A DNA stretch of 64,000 nt from Paenibacillus phoenicis (GCF_034718895.1 NZ_JAYERP010000001.1:1178001-1242000); one strand, 5' to 3'. Counted from the first letter of the stretch, positions 17,969-26,417 are shown. Translations and numbers: made by a program. Notes: a model not told the origin generated them from the sequence alone.

Positions 17969-18991
17969 ATGAAAAAACGGATTTGGGCAACAGGCGCCGT
18001 CCTTTTGCTGACATTGGCCTTAACGGCTTGTGGTGGAGAAAAAGAAGGGAGCTCGGCCAACGGTACGAGTGAAGCCAATCCAACGACCGCGACGGAAGCG
18101 AACGCTGCCGCCGGATCCAATGCCGGCGGGACGGACCAAGCTGCACAAGGAACGCGGACGATTCAATATTTGGGCAAGAGTTATGAGGTTCCTGCGAACG
18201 TTGAGCGGATCGTGATCACCGGCGCGATGGAAGCGATGGAGGACGCATTGGTGCTGGATGTACATCCGGTTGGTGCGATCACCTACAGCGGCGCGTTCCC
18301 GGAACGGTTTGCTGCGATTACAGACGGGGCGGAGTCCATCGGGGAGAAAACGCAGCCGAACTTTGAAACGATTTTGCAGCTGAAGCCGGATCTGATTCTC
18401 GGTTCGACGAAATTCCCGGAGGATGTTCAGGAGCAGCTGGTCAAAATCGCTCCGACGATCTTAGTCTCCCATCAGGCTGTGGATTGGGAAGATAATTTGC
18501 GTCTGCTGGCAGAAGTGACGGGGAAACAGGAAGCTGCCGAACAAGCGATCCAGCAATATAAGAGCGATCTCGAAGGGGCAAAAGCCACGCTAACAGAAAA
18601 ACTTGGCGATCAAACCGTGATGGCAATTCGTATCCGGACAGGGAAGCTGTTCATTTATCCGGAAAGCGTATTTTTCAATCCGATCCTCTACGGAGATCTA
18701 GGTCTGAAAGTACCAGCCGAGGTGAGTGCGGCGAAAGCCCAGGAGGAAATCACGATCGAACAGCTGGCGACGATCAATCCGGACCAATTGTTTATTCAAT
18801 TTGCTGCAGACGAGAACAAGGAAACGGCAACCGCATTGGATGAGTTCCTGAACAACCCGATCGTTAAAAACGTTGCCGCGGTGAAAAACGATAAGGTATA
18901 CGTAAACGTCATCGATCCGTTGTCGGAAGGCGGACCGGCGTGGAGCCGCATCGAGTTCCTGAAAGCAGCGCTGGAACGTCTTTCCGAATAG
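17969..18991 (+). CDS. feuA: Ferric-siderophore-binding lipoprotein, FeuA-like
   Basis: A 340-residue solute-binding lipoprotein of the FecB/FepB family. The signal peptide ends in the lipobox LTAC with the lipidated Cys at 21, followed by a Ser/Ala/Thr/Asn-rich linker to about residue 65. The binding fold begins at YLGKSYEVPANVERIV and includes IGEKTQPNFETILQLKPDLIL, the typical FeuA/YfmC pattern. It delivers ferric catecholate siderophore (bacillibactin or enterobactin in the Bacillus FeuA) to the permeases encoded next. Perfect Fur box upstream; AAGGGG ribosome site. The substrate assignment rests on synteny with btr-feuABC-besA. Confidence 0.87.
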   Translation: MKKRIWATGAVLLLTLALTACGGEKEGSSANGTSEANPTTATEANAAAGSNAGGTDQAAQGTRTIQYLGKSYEVPANVERIVITGAMEAMEDALVLDVHPVGAITYSGAFPERFAAITDGAESIGEKTQPNFETILQLKPDLILGSTKFPEDVQEQLVKIAPTILVSHQAVDWEDNLRLLAEVTGKQEAAEQAIQQYKSDLEGAKATLTEKLGDQTVMAIRIRTGKLFIYPESVFFNPILYGDLGLKVPAEVSAAKAQEEITIEQLATINPDQLFIQFAADENKETATALDEFLNNPIVKNVAAVKNDKVYVNVIDPLSEGGPAWSRIEFLKAALERLSE

Positions 18992-18994
18992 ACC

Positions 18995-20002
18995 ATGCGC
19001 AGCTTCAAATGGAAGACTTGGACCTTTAGCGGATTGGCGCTTGCGCTGATGGTAGTGACTGTGATCATCTCCGTACTGCACGGCACGAAGCCGATCCGCT
19101 ATGAGACCGCCTGGGAGGCGCTTGTCCACTTCGATGAAGGGAACGTCGACCATCAGATCATCCGTACTTCGCGGATTCCAAGGGCAATTGGGGCGTTGCT
19201 GATCGGAGGGCTGCTGGCCGCTTCCGGTGCACTGATGCAGGGGATGACCCGCAACCCGCTGGCATCGCCGTCCATCATGGGGATATCCGACGGCTCGGTG
19301 TTTGCCATTACGTTATGTATGGCGTTCTTGCCGGGCGCCAGCAATATGGCGATGGTGGGCTATTCGCTGGCGGGCTCTGCTCTGGGCGGGGTACTGGTCT
19401 TTGGGATCTCCCGGCTGCTGCCGGGCGGCTCCTCCCCCGTGATGATGGCAGTGCTTGGCACGGTGATGGGGACATTTCTCGGCGGTTTATCCCAAGCTTT
19501 GGCAAGCTACTATCAAGTGTCACAAAATATCAGCTTCTGGTACAACGCCCGGCTGCACGGCATTTCGCCGGACATGATCCAGCTCGCGATTCCGTTCGCG
19601 GCCGCCGGACTCATCCTGGCGTTATTTATGGCCCGGCCGATGACGGCGCTGTCGCTTGGGGAGGAAATCGCAGCCGAGCTGGGAATGAACGTGAAGCTGA
19701 TCAAGTCGTTGACGATGCTCAGTGTTGTCATCATGACCGGCATTTCCGTGGCGATCGCTGGAAAGATTGCGTTTGTCGGGTTAATTTTGCCGCATATTAC
19801 GCGGTTTCTTGTCGGGCCGGATTATCGGCGGATCGTTCCTTTATCGGCGCTGCTTGGCGCGTTGTTTCTGGGCTGGTGCGATCTGATCAGCCGATTCCTG
19901 AACCCTCCGTTCGAGGTACCGATCGGCGTAGTCACCGCGTTGTTTGGCGTGCCCTACTTCCTGTACTTGATCAAGACGAGAGGAGGGGGCCGAAGTGAAT
20001 AG
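18995..20002 (+). CDS. feuB: FecCD-type siderophore permease, FeuB-like
   Basis: A 335-residue polytopic permease of the FecCD (BtuC) family with about nine to ten membrane segments. Diagnostic segments are RIPRAIGALLIGGLLAASGA and MQGMTRNPLASPSIMGI, both hallmarks of the family, and GKIAFVGLILPHITRFLVG. It forms the channel for the FeuA-bound ferric siderophore with the next gene product. Only three bases separate it from feuA, and its stop overlaps the start of feuC by eight bases, indicating translational coupling. Its own ribosome site is weak, so it probably depends on feuA translation. Confidence 0.88.
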   Translation: MRSFKWKTWTFSGLALALMVVTVIISVLHGTKPIRYETAWEALVHFDEGNVDHQIIRTSRIPRAIGALLIGGLLAASGALMQGMTRNPLASPSIMGISDGSVFAITLCMAFLPGASNMAMVGYSLAGSALGGVLVFGISRLLPGGSSPVMMAVLGTVMGTFLGGLSQALASYYQVSQNISFWYNARLHGISPDMIQLAIPFAAAGLILALFMARPMTALSLGEEIAAELGMNVKLIKSLTMLSVVIMTGISVAIAGKIAFVGLILPHITRFLVGPDYRRIVPLSALLGALFLGWCDLISRFLNPPFEVPIGVVTALFGVPYFLYLIKTRGGGRSE

Positions 20003-21029
20003 AAGAAGCGAAGCTTCGCGGTTTTGGCTGGTGCTCCTCGGCTGCTTGATCCTGGCGCTAGCCTGCATTTACATCAGCCTCACGAACGGCACCTTTGACC
20101 TCTCCGTCCGTGATATCGTCAAGACGCTGCTCCGCATCGATCCGCAGTGGGATCATGACCTGGTTGTCTTCGATTTCCGGCTGCCGCGCATCGTGATCGC
20201 TGCCTTGGTCGGCTGCGGGTTAGGCGTAGCCGGAGCGGTTCTGCAGGGGATAACACGTAACGGACTTGCCGATCCGGGAATTTTGGGCATTCATGCCGCT
20301 GCGGGTTCTGCCGTGGTTCTGTTTATGTTCCTGACCCAGGGGACGGTGAAGGGAACGGGCATCTGGTCCTTTTTATCGATGCCGATGTTTGGTTGGCTGG
20401 GCGGATTTGCCGCGGTGTGGCTGTTATATATGTTTGCTAGGCATCACGGTTCGCTTGATCCCGGGCGTTTGATTCTGGTGGGGATTGCGCTTGGCTCGGG
20501 CTTTGGTGCGTTAACGATGTACATTTCGCTGAAAATGAACCCGCAGGATTTTGAGATGGCCACCGTTTGGTTGTCGGGAAGCATTTATGGAGCCAATTGG
20601 GAACAGGTATTGGGGATTTTGCCTTGGCTGCTCGTGCTCATTCCGGTCATCTGGCGCAAGGCGGCCGTGCTCGACATCATGCAGCTTCATGAAACCAGCG
20701 TTGTTGGACTTGGCGTTCGCGTGAATACGCAAAGGCAATGGCTGTTGATCTGCTGTGTCGGGATTATCAGCGCCTGCGTATCCGTGTCCGGCAGCATCGG
20801 CTTTGTTGGCCTGATTGCTCCGCATATCGCCCGGCGTTTGGTTGGTCTTCACTACCGTTATCTTGTTCCGGTATGCGGCGGGATCGGCATGGTGATGGTG
20901 CTGCTGGGTGATTTTCTGGGACGCATCGTATTTGCCCCGGCGGAATTACCTGTAGGGATTGTGATTTCGGTGATCGGGGTTCCTTATTTCGTAATGCTGC
21001 TGTATCGGGCAAAAAGAGCAAAAGCCTAA
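19995..21029 (+). CDS. feuC: FecCD-type siderophore permease, FeuC-like
   Basis: A 344-residue FecCD-family membrane protein, partner of FeuB. It shows FDFRLPRIVIAALVGCGLG, VLQGITRNGLADPGILGI and GSIGFVGLIAPHIARRLVG. GTG start at 19995 with AGGAGGGGG upstream, overlapping the feuB end. No ATPase gene follows; in Bacillus, FeuABC works with the separately encoded ATPase YusV (FpuD), and the same must hold here if the system is functional. Confidence 0.88.
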   Translation: MNRRSEASRFWLVLLGCLILALACIYISLTNGTFDLSVRDIVKTLLRIDPQWDHDLVVFDFRLPRIVIAALVGCGLGVAGAVLQGITRNGLADPGILGIHAAAGSAVVLFMFLTQGTVKGTGIWSFLSMPMFGWLGGFAAVWLLYMFARHHGSLDPGRLILVGIALGSGFGALTMYISLKMNPQDFEMATVWLSGSIYGANWEQVLGILPWLLVLIPVIWRKAAVLDIMQLHETSVVGLGVRVNTQRQWLLICCVGIISACVSVSGSIGFVGLIAPHIARRLVGLHYRYLVPVCGGIGMVMVLLGDFLGRIVFAPAELPVGIVISVIGVPYFVMLLYRAKRAKA

Positions 21030-21048
21030 CTGGAGGAGGAGCAACCGG

Positions 21049-21870
21049 ATGAATCAGGTGGGCAAAAAGCAGCCGTTTGGCATTCCCGGTGCCGAACAAT
21101 GGACGATGACAAGCCGCTTCGGCCGCGACTATCGGATCATGATGTGGAAGCCGGATACGGAGGTGCCAGAAGGCGGCTTTCCGGTGATTTACATGCTGGA
21201 CGCCAACGCGTGCTTCGGGGCGATGACGGAAGCGGTGCGAATGCATTCGCGGGGGCCGCATCGGCTGGAGACCACCGTCGTGGTTGGCATTGGCTATGAG
21301 GGGGAACAACCGTTTGCAACGGAACGCCGCTTCTATGACTATACGATCCAGGCGGCAGCTGATGAGCTCCCCGAGCGGAAGATTGATGCGCCTTGGCCGG
21401 AGACCGGCGGGGCAGAGCATTTTCTGAAGTTTATTGAAGAAGAGTTGAAACCCGCGATCGAACGAGAGGTGCCGATTAATCAGCAACGCCAAACCTTGTT
21501 TGGCCATTCGTTGGGAGGGTGGTTTGCGTTATACACCCTGTTTATGAAGCCTGACGCTTTTCAGGTTTATGCAGCGGGCAGTCCATCGATTTGGTGGAAA
21601 AATCATTATTTACTCCCGGTCGCGAAACGTTGGTTAACCGATCGAGAGCTTACCAAACCCGAAGAGAAATCACCTTTAACGATATTCTTAGGGGTGGGTA
21701 GTTTGGAAAAGCCGCATATGATCCAAGATGCGAAGGCTTTATCCGAACTCCTGAGGAACAGCAGATCCGACATGAACTCGGAATTCTACCTTTACGAGGA
21801 AGAAACGCATCTGTCGGTGATCTTCCCCTTTATCACTCGGGTCATACGAAACATCCTGAAACCGATATAA
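21049..21870 (+). CDS. besA: Siderophore trilactone esterase, BesA-like
   Basis: A 273-residue alpha/beta-hydrolase of the esterase-D/Fes group, without signal peptide, thus cytoplasmic. The nucleophile elbow GHSLGG near residue 152 carries the Ser; PDAFQVYAAGSPSIWW and the C-terminal EEETHLSVIF near 252 supply the probable acid/His part of the triad. The N-terminus (FGRDYRIMMWKPD, GFPVIYMLDANACF) matches IroE/BesA proteins. BesA opens the bacillibactin trilactone so that iron can be released after import; its place as last gene of the feu operon agrees. GGAGGAGG ribosome site. Confidence 0.86.
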   Translation: MNQVGKKQPFGIPGAEQWTMTSRFGRDYRIMMWKPDTEVPEGGFPVIYMLDANACFGAMTEAVRMHSRGPHRLETTVVVGIGYEGEQPFATERRFYDYTIQAAADELPERKIDAPWPETGGAEHFLKFIEEELKPAIEREVPINQQRQTLFGHSLGGWFALYTLFMKPDAFQVYAAGSPSIWWKNHYLLPVAKRWLTDRELTKPEEKSPLTIFLGVGSLEKPHMIQDAKALSELLRNSRSDMNSEFYLYEEETHLSVIFPFITRVIRNILKPI

Positions 21871-21884
21871 ATCCTGGCTTCTTG

Positions 21885-21935
21885 GCCGGCTTGATGTCTT
21901 TCCATAGACGTTGAGCCGGCTTTTTTATTTTTTTT
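21885..21935 (+). terminator. Rho-independent terminator of the feu operon
   Basis: A 14-bp stem 21885-21898 / 21907-21920 (GCCGGCT outer part, several G-U pairs inside), loop TTTCCATA, then TTTTTTATTTTTTTT. Confidence 0.9.
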
Positions 21936-22317
21936 AGAATTCGTTTAGAAGCGTTTGATTTTATCCTATATTGCGATGGTATTGATTCCGATCATTCTCA
22001 CCATGGTGATCGCTATGTGCGTCGGTTACCGCGTTGATCTATAGATCAACGTGTGGCGCCCAGATAACTAGGGCCTTTTCCCGCTTTTTTGCAGGATTAT
22101 CCCTTTCGTTAAGGGAGCAAAAACATCAGTAATTTGCGTTTGGTGTTTCTGTTGCTCTCTGACCCAAAGGGATAATGTGAGAAGCCGCTTCAGGCATAGG
22201 TGCGGTCGGTCGCCTTTCTGGACTTCACACGCACGCACCTTAGGGGTGGTGCTTTGTTGGAAGTTACTATATAATCTTTAGCGGACTCAAAATTGAATCA
22301 ACAAAGCGAGGGATACC
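21936..22317 (+). other. 382-bp non-coding region with several strong inverted repeats (possible structured RNA)
   Basis: There is no convincing gene between the feu terminator and the ABC exporter. It holds CACCATGGTG; a perfect 20-base palindrome at 22032-22051; a small GCCC/GGGC hairpin followed by CTTTTCCCGCTTTTTT near 22058-22090; a long hairpin closed by an 11-bp perfect stem (ATTATCCCTTT 22096-22106 with AAAGGGATAAT 22166-22176) whose interior also pairs (GAGCAA/TTGCTC); and GCACC/GGTGC near 22235-22252. A TATAAT at 22270-22275 precedes the ABC gene but no good -35 is seen. A 22-codon hydrophobic frame (21976-22044) has no ribosome site. I recognise no known riboswitch. Confidence 0.5.
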
Positions 22318-23376
22318 ATGGCTGCCATTGAAGTGCGCGATTTGCGCAAGACATATAAGGTGCAGAAAAACCGCGAAGGCCTCAAAGGGGCCTTTCTTGA
22401 TTTATTTAAGCGGGAATACAACGAAGTGGCCGCCGTGAAAGATATTTCGTTTCAGATTCCAGAGGGAGAGATCTGCGGATATATCGGGGAAAACGGGGCC
22501 GGAAAATCGACCACCATCAAAATGCTCACGGGTATTTTGGTGCCGACATCGGGTTATTTGAAGGTTGGCGGCTTTGTGCCATACGCCGAGCGCGAGAAGT
22601 TCGTACAGCATATCGGCGTCGTCTTTGGGCAGCGCAGCCAGCTTTGGTGGGATATCGGTGTCATCGAGTCGTTTGAGCTGCTGCGCAAGGTTTATCGGGT
22701 GCCGCAGGCCGATTACAAGAAACGGCTAGACGAGCTGGTGGAACGCCTTCAGCTGCAGGATCTGCTGAACCGCCCGGTACGTAAGCTCAGCCTAGGCCAA
22801 CGGATGCGCTGTGAGCTGGTCGCAGCGTTGCTGCACAACCCGTCCATCGTCTTCCTGGACGAGCCGACGATTGGTCTTGACATCGTCGTCAAATCGGAGA
22901 TTCGCGATTTCCTTAAGGATATGAACCGCGACCACGGGACAACGATCCTGCTGACGACACATGACCTGCAGGACATCGAGGCGCTCTGCTCCCGCGTCAT
23001 TATGCTCGACGACGGCCGGATCATTTACGACGGCGGCTTAGAAGAGCTGAAGGACCGCTGGGGTACGGGCAAGGAGGTACTGTTCCAGTTTGGAACGGCC
23101 ACCAAGCTGGACCAGCTGCGGAGCTGGACGGGGACGCTTCCTGTCATCTGGACGGCGGAGAACGACCTGAACGCCAAGGTTTGGATTCCACGGGATATCG
23201 GTGTCTCTGAGGTATTGGGTCAAGTGGTTGGCCAAGCGGACATCACCGACATCAAAATCATTGAAACCAACACCGACGAAATCGTCCGCAGCATTTATCA
23301 ATCCGGCTCGGCGGATAAACCGGCGGACTCTGAAGCGGAGGCGGAGAGCAAAGAAGGTGCGGTTATCCATGTCTAA
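22318..23376 (+). CDS. ABC-2 type exporter ATPase (COG4586-like)
   Basis: A 352-residue ATP-binding subunit. Walker A GENGAGKST near residue 59, Q-loop GQRSQLWWD near 100, signature LSLGQRMR near 158, Walker B IVFLDEPTIGLD near 175 and the switch His in TTHD near 217 are intact. The first 30 residues (AIEVRDLRKTYKVQKNREGLKGAFLDLFKREY) and a 120-residue C-terminal extension are typical of this group. It energises the two membrane proteins encoded next, overlapping the first by eight bases. Such three-gene exporters are common in Firmicutes and their substrates are unknown. Ribosome site GCGAGGG. Confidence 0.87.
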   Translation: MAAIEVRDLRKTYKVQKNREGLKGAFLDLFKREYNEVAAVKDISFQIPEGEICGYIGENGAGKSTTIKMLTGILVPTSGYLKVGGFVPYAEREKFVQHIGVVFGQRSQLWWDIGVIESFELLRKVYRVPQADYKKRLDELVERLQLQDLLNRPVRKLSLGQRMRCELVAALLHNPSIVFLDEPTIGLDIVVKSEIRDFLKDMNRDHGTTILLTTHDLQDIEALCSRVIMLDDGRIIYDGGLEELKDRWGTGKEVLFQFGTATKLDQLRSWTGTLPVIWTAENDLNAKVWIPRDIGVSEVLGQVVGQADITDIKIIETNTDEIVRSIYQSGSADKPADSEAEAESKEGAVIHV

Positions 23377-24172
23377 CCAGTGGGGGGCGTACCTCGATTT
23401 TATCCGCATCCGATTTTTGACGATGCTGGCGTATCGGGTGAACTACTATTCAGGCATTCTGATCTATTCGCTGAATATTGGGGTTTATTATTTTACGTGG
23501 AAGGCGATTTACGGCGACGGGGGCGAGCTTGGCGGCTTTACCGCCTCGCAGATGACGACCTACCTGGCCGTTTCCTGGATGGCCCGGGCGTTTTATTTTA
23601 ACAACCTGGATCGTGAAATCTCCACGGATATTCGAGATGGAAGCATTGCGATTCAATTTATCCGCCCTTATAACTACCTTATCGTCAAAATGATGCAGGG
23701 CTTCGGCGAAGGAATGTTCCGCTTCATCATGTTGATGATCCCCGGCATGGCGATTGCGATGCTGCTGTTCCCGGTCAAGCTGCCAACCGAGTTGAGCGCT
23801 TGGGCAGGGTTCCTGGTGATGCTGTTCTTCAGCTTCCTGATCAATTCGCAGCTGAACGTGATTACGGGACTGATGTCTTTTTTCGTGGAAAATAACGAAG
23901 GGTTTATGCGCATGAAACGGGTGGTTGTTGATTTGTTCTCGGGCCTGATCATTCCGATCAGTCTGTTCCCGTCCTGGCTCGGCGGCATCATGTCGTTTCT
24001 GCCATTTCAGGCGATCACCTATTTGCCGGGTTCGGTCTTTACCGGTCGGATTCAAGGCGCTTCGATTTGGAACGTGCTTGGCATTCAGGTGGTCTGGTTT
24101 TTCACTTTGCTCATTCCGATGATTGGGCTGTACCGTGCTTCGCGGAAACGCCTGTTCGTGCAAGGAGGTTAA
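23369..24172 (+). CDS. ABC-2 type exporter permease (first subunit)
   Basis: A 267-residue membrane protein with about six hydrophobic segments, starting MSNQWGAYLDFIRIRF. The ATG at 23369 overlaps the ATPase stop and has AAGGTG upstream. Its pattern (YRVNYYSGILIYSLNIGVYYFTW..., SLFPSWLGGIMSFLPFQAI, GRIQG) fits the COG4587/DUF990-like permeases that pair with this ATPase. Works as a heterodimer with the next gene product. No substrate hint is visible. Confidence 0.82.
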   Translation: MSNQWGAYLDFIRIRFLTMLAYRVNYYSGILIYSLNIGVYYFTWKAIYGDGGELGGFTASQMTTYLAVSWMARAFYFNNLDREISTDIRDGSIAIQFIRPYNYLIVKMMQGFGEGMFRFIMLMIPGMAIAMLLFPVKLPTELSAWAGFLVMLFFSFLINSQLNVITGLMSFFVENNEGFMRMKRVVVDLFSGLIIPISLFPSWLGGIMSFLPFQAITYLPGSVFTGRIQGASIWNVLGIQVVWFFTLLIPMIGLYRASRKRLFVQGG

Positions 24173-24179
24173 GGGAAGC

Positions 24180-24965
24180 ATGTACTACTTAGGCCTCATG
24201 GGAGAATACTTGAAAAATTACATGAAAACCCGCATGACCTACCGCGCCGACTTTTGGGTGGAGGTCATTTCTGACCTGTTGTTTCAGGCGACGAACCTGA
24301 TCTTTATCTTTGTGATCTTTATGCACACCAACAGCCTGGGCGGCTGGAGCGAGAGTGAAGTGGTGTTCGTTTACGGCTTCTTTATGGTGCCGTTTGGCGT
24401 GTTTAGCTGCTTCGTTAACCTGTGGAACTTCAGTGAGCGGTATATCGTGAAGGGGGAGATGGACCGGATCATGACGCGTCCGGCGTATAATTTGTTCCAG
24501 ATCTTCCTGGAAAACGTTGATCCGCCAGCGCTCGTCGGCTCGATCATCGGGTGCATCATCATGCTGATCAGCGGCGGGCAGTTGGGGCTCAGCTTCGAGT
24601 GGTGGACGATCCCAGTGTTGCTGCTGTTTACGATTAGCGCAGTTGCAATTTATACGGGGATCTACACGACGTTGACGTCCCTGTCGTTTTATTCGGATGC
24701 GCCGACTGGTATCTTGCCGTTGATGTACAACGTGCAGGGGTACGGGCGCTACCCGGTGACGATTTACAACCGCGCAATTCAAGTGCTGCTGACCTGGATA
24801 TTGCCGTTTGCCTTCGTTGGCGTCTATCCGGCTTCGTTGTTCCTGGAACGCGAGGAGATGTGGCGGATGGCTTGGTTAACCCCGCTGGTAGGCCTCGTCT
24901 TTCTGGCGATCGGCCTGACCGCTTGGAACTGCGGTGTCAAGCGGTACCGTGGGGCTGGATCGTAA
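24180..24965 (+). CDS. ABC-2 type exporter permease (second subunit)
   Basis: A 261-residue membrane protein with about six hydrophobic segments, starting MYYLGLMGEYLKNYMKTRMTYRADF, the usual beginning of COG3694-like permeases. AAGGAGG lies in the end of the preceding gene and a second AAGGGA closer to the ATG. Conserved-looking segments are VYGFFMVPFGVFSCF and the C-terminal FVGVYPASLFLERE. Completes the exporter; a terminator follows. Confidence 0.82.
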   Translation: MYYLGLMGEYLKNYMKTRMTYRADFWVEVISDLLFQATNLIFIFVIFMHTNSLGGWSESEVVFVYGFFMVPFGVFSCFVNLWNFSERYIVKGEMDRIMTRPAYNLFQIFLENVDPPALVGSIIGCIIMLISGGQLGLSFEWWTIPVLLLFTISAVAIYTGIYTTLTSLSFYSDAPTGILPLMYNVQGYGRYPVTIYNRAIQVLLTWILPFAFVGVYPASLFLEREEMWRMAWLTPLVGLVFLAIGLTAWNCGVKRYRGAGS

Positions 24966-24980
24966 ACCTTAGATATGAAT

Positions 24981-25017
24981 AAAGCCGGCGTCCCTGAGAG
25001 GGGTGCACCGGCTTTTG
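24981..25017 (+). terminator. Rho-independent terminator of the ABC exporter operon
   Basis: AAAGCCGG (24981-24988) pairs with CCGGCTTTT (25008-25016), with an inner CCC/GGG pair and a short T run. Confidence 0.8.
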
Positions 25018-25040
25018 TTCATTCTCTTTATCCGATTCAA

Positions 25041-25168
25041 ATGCAAAAGTGCAGTTCAATTTCGGTATTTGAAGCGGATTTGCGGTAAATCTCCTTTTTC
25101 AAATGCACTTTTGCATCTCACTCGCGCCAAACCGTGGGTTTAGCGCGTTTTTAAATGCACTTTTGCAG
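25041..25168. repeat. Array of three REP-like palindromes (TGCA-AAAG/CTTT-TGCA core)
   Basis: Three 14-base modules, ATGCAAAAGTGCAG at 25041, ATGCACTTTTGCAT at 25103 and ATGCACTTTTGCAG at 25155, start 62 and 52 bases apart. Each can form a 4- to 5-bp stem with a tetraloop. The same modules at nearly the same spacing (61 and 51) occur around 47.6-49.4 kb. Intergenic between convergent transcription units. Confidence 0.8.
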
Positions 25169-25210
25169 TTGGCCGCTAAGAAAGAGGGCCGGAAGCGCAC
25201 AAGGGCTGAT

Positions 25211-25371
25211 AGTATACGCGGGTTACTTGTTCACCGGGGCTGCAAGTACATACGAGTTACTAGTACACCCTGGCTGTGACTACACGCGATTTGCTAGTAT
25301 ACGTGAGTTGCTAGTCTACGTAAGTTGCAGTACATGCGGGTTGCTAGTACACGCAACCTGCTCGTATTTAG
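25211..25371. repeat. Degenerate tandem repeat, nine units of 16-17 bp
   Basis: Units begin at 25211, 25228, 25245, 25262, 25279, 25296, 25313, 25329 and 25346, close to AGTACACGYGRGTTGCT. It reaches up to the stop codon of the permease gene on the minus strand. An open frame running through it (from 25155, plus strand) is antisense to that permease and not coding. Confidence 0.85.
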
Positions 25372-26417
25372 AACCGGTTCCGGTTCTTATACAGCAACAC
25401 CATAAAGAACGGTGCACCAATAGCGGCGGTCAACACGCCGGCTGGCACGTCCCGCGGCAAAAAAGCCGTACGCGCGATCAGATCCGCTACGAGCAGGATC
25501 AATGCGCCGAGCAGCGCGCTGACCGGGAGCACGCCGGAGAAGGACGGCCCGGTCAGCCTGCGGGCCATATGCGGCGCCATCAGCCCGATAAAGGAGATGG
25601 CCCCGCCAATCGCCACTGCAGATCCTGCCAGCGAAACGCTGAGCACGATCAGCAACAGGCGCTGCAGCTGGACGCGGGAGCCTACGCTGGTGGCGATGTC
25701 GTCGCCCAACGCTTGAATGTTGACCTGGCGGGCTTGCAGCCAAGTTAGAACGAGCAGCACGGCCGTCCAAGGCAGCAGCGTCAGCACATCGTTATCCCAG
25801 GAGACGCCATATATGCTGCCGGTCATAAACGTGAGCGACTGATTCGCCAGCTGCATCGGTCCGGAGATGATCAGCATAAACGACAACGACTTGATCGCGG
25901 CAGATACCCCGATCCCGATGAGGATGATTCGCAACGGGGAGGCCCCTTTTTTCCAAGCCAATACATATAAGAGCGCAGTAATGAAGAAAGCGCCAAGAAT
26001 TGATGCAAGCGGCATCCAATGGATCGAGATCGTGCCCTGAAACACATAGATAAACAAAATCGCGCCAAGCGAAGCTCCCTCAGTTATTCCCGCAACATCG
26101 GGGGAAGCAAGCGGATTGCGGATCACGCCTTGCAGGATTGCACCGGCTACGGCCAGGGAAGCGCCAACCAGCACGGCAATAAAAATTCTCGGCAGACGGA
26201 GATTCACGACAATCACTTGTTCTCCCGGTTCAGCCATGCCAAATATGGCCTTCAAGACGGTCATCGGCGGGAGATATTGGCTGCTGACCCCTACGCTGAT
26301 GATCATCATTCCGATACATAGGAGAGCAAGGAGCAGGCAGATCCACAGGATTCTCCTTTTTTTGGCCAGGAGAGACGAAGGAACAGAGAGCGATGCAGCT
26401 TTGTTGGATTTGGCCAT
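25368..26417 (-). CDS. yfhA: FecCD-type siderophore permease, YfhA-like
   Basis: A 349-residue FecCD-family permease with the family marks VVNLRLPRIFIAVLVGASLA, ILQGVIRNPLASPDVAGI and GAISFIGLMAPHMARRLTG. The first residues are polar (MAKSNKAASLSVPSSLLAKK), followed by about nine membrane segments. It is the second gene of a two-permease unit; its start overlaps the stop of the first permease by one base (TGATG), and GAGGGGTGA precedes it. Together with the divergent binding lipoprotein it forms a hydroxamate/carboxylate-type siderophore importer by analogy with Bacillus YfiYZ-YfhA. No ATPase gene is adjacent. The symbol is given by gene arrangement and is less sure than the family. Confidence 0.8.
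   Translation of the reverse strand: MAKSNKAASLSVPSSLLAKKRRILWICLLLALLCIGMMIISVGVSSQYLPPMTVLKAIFGMAEPGEQVIVVNLRLPRIFIAVLVGASLAVAGAILQGVIRNPLASPDVAGITEGASLGAILFIYVFQGTISIHWMPLASILGAFFITALLYVLAWKKGASPLRIILIGIGVSAAIKSLSFMLIISGPMQLANQSLTFMTGSIYGVSWDNDVLTLLPWTAVLLVLTWLQARQVNIQALGDDIATSVGSRVQLQRLLLIVLSVSLAGSAVAIGGAISFIGLMAPHMARRLTGPSFSGVLPVSALLGALILLVADLIARTAFLPRDVPAGVLTAAIGAPFFMVLLYKNRNRF

Noticed and set aside
21976..22044. 22-codon hydrophobic frame (MVLIPIILTMVIAMCVGYRV...) resembling a small membrane toxin
   Set aside because: No Shine-Dalgarno sequence, and its stop falls inside a perfect palindrome; I treat the region as non-coding RNA or regulatory DNA instead.
22017..22060. GGTTACCGCG stretch reminiscent of a T-box
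   Set aside because: No specifier loop, AGTA motif or full antiterminator bulge, and the downstream genes are an exporter, not amino-acid related.
25155..25748. Plus-strand open frame of 197 codons, partly Cys-rich
   Set aside because: It runs through the 17-bp tandem repeat and then antisense to a clear FecCD permease; no ribosome site and no recognisable domain.
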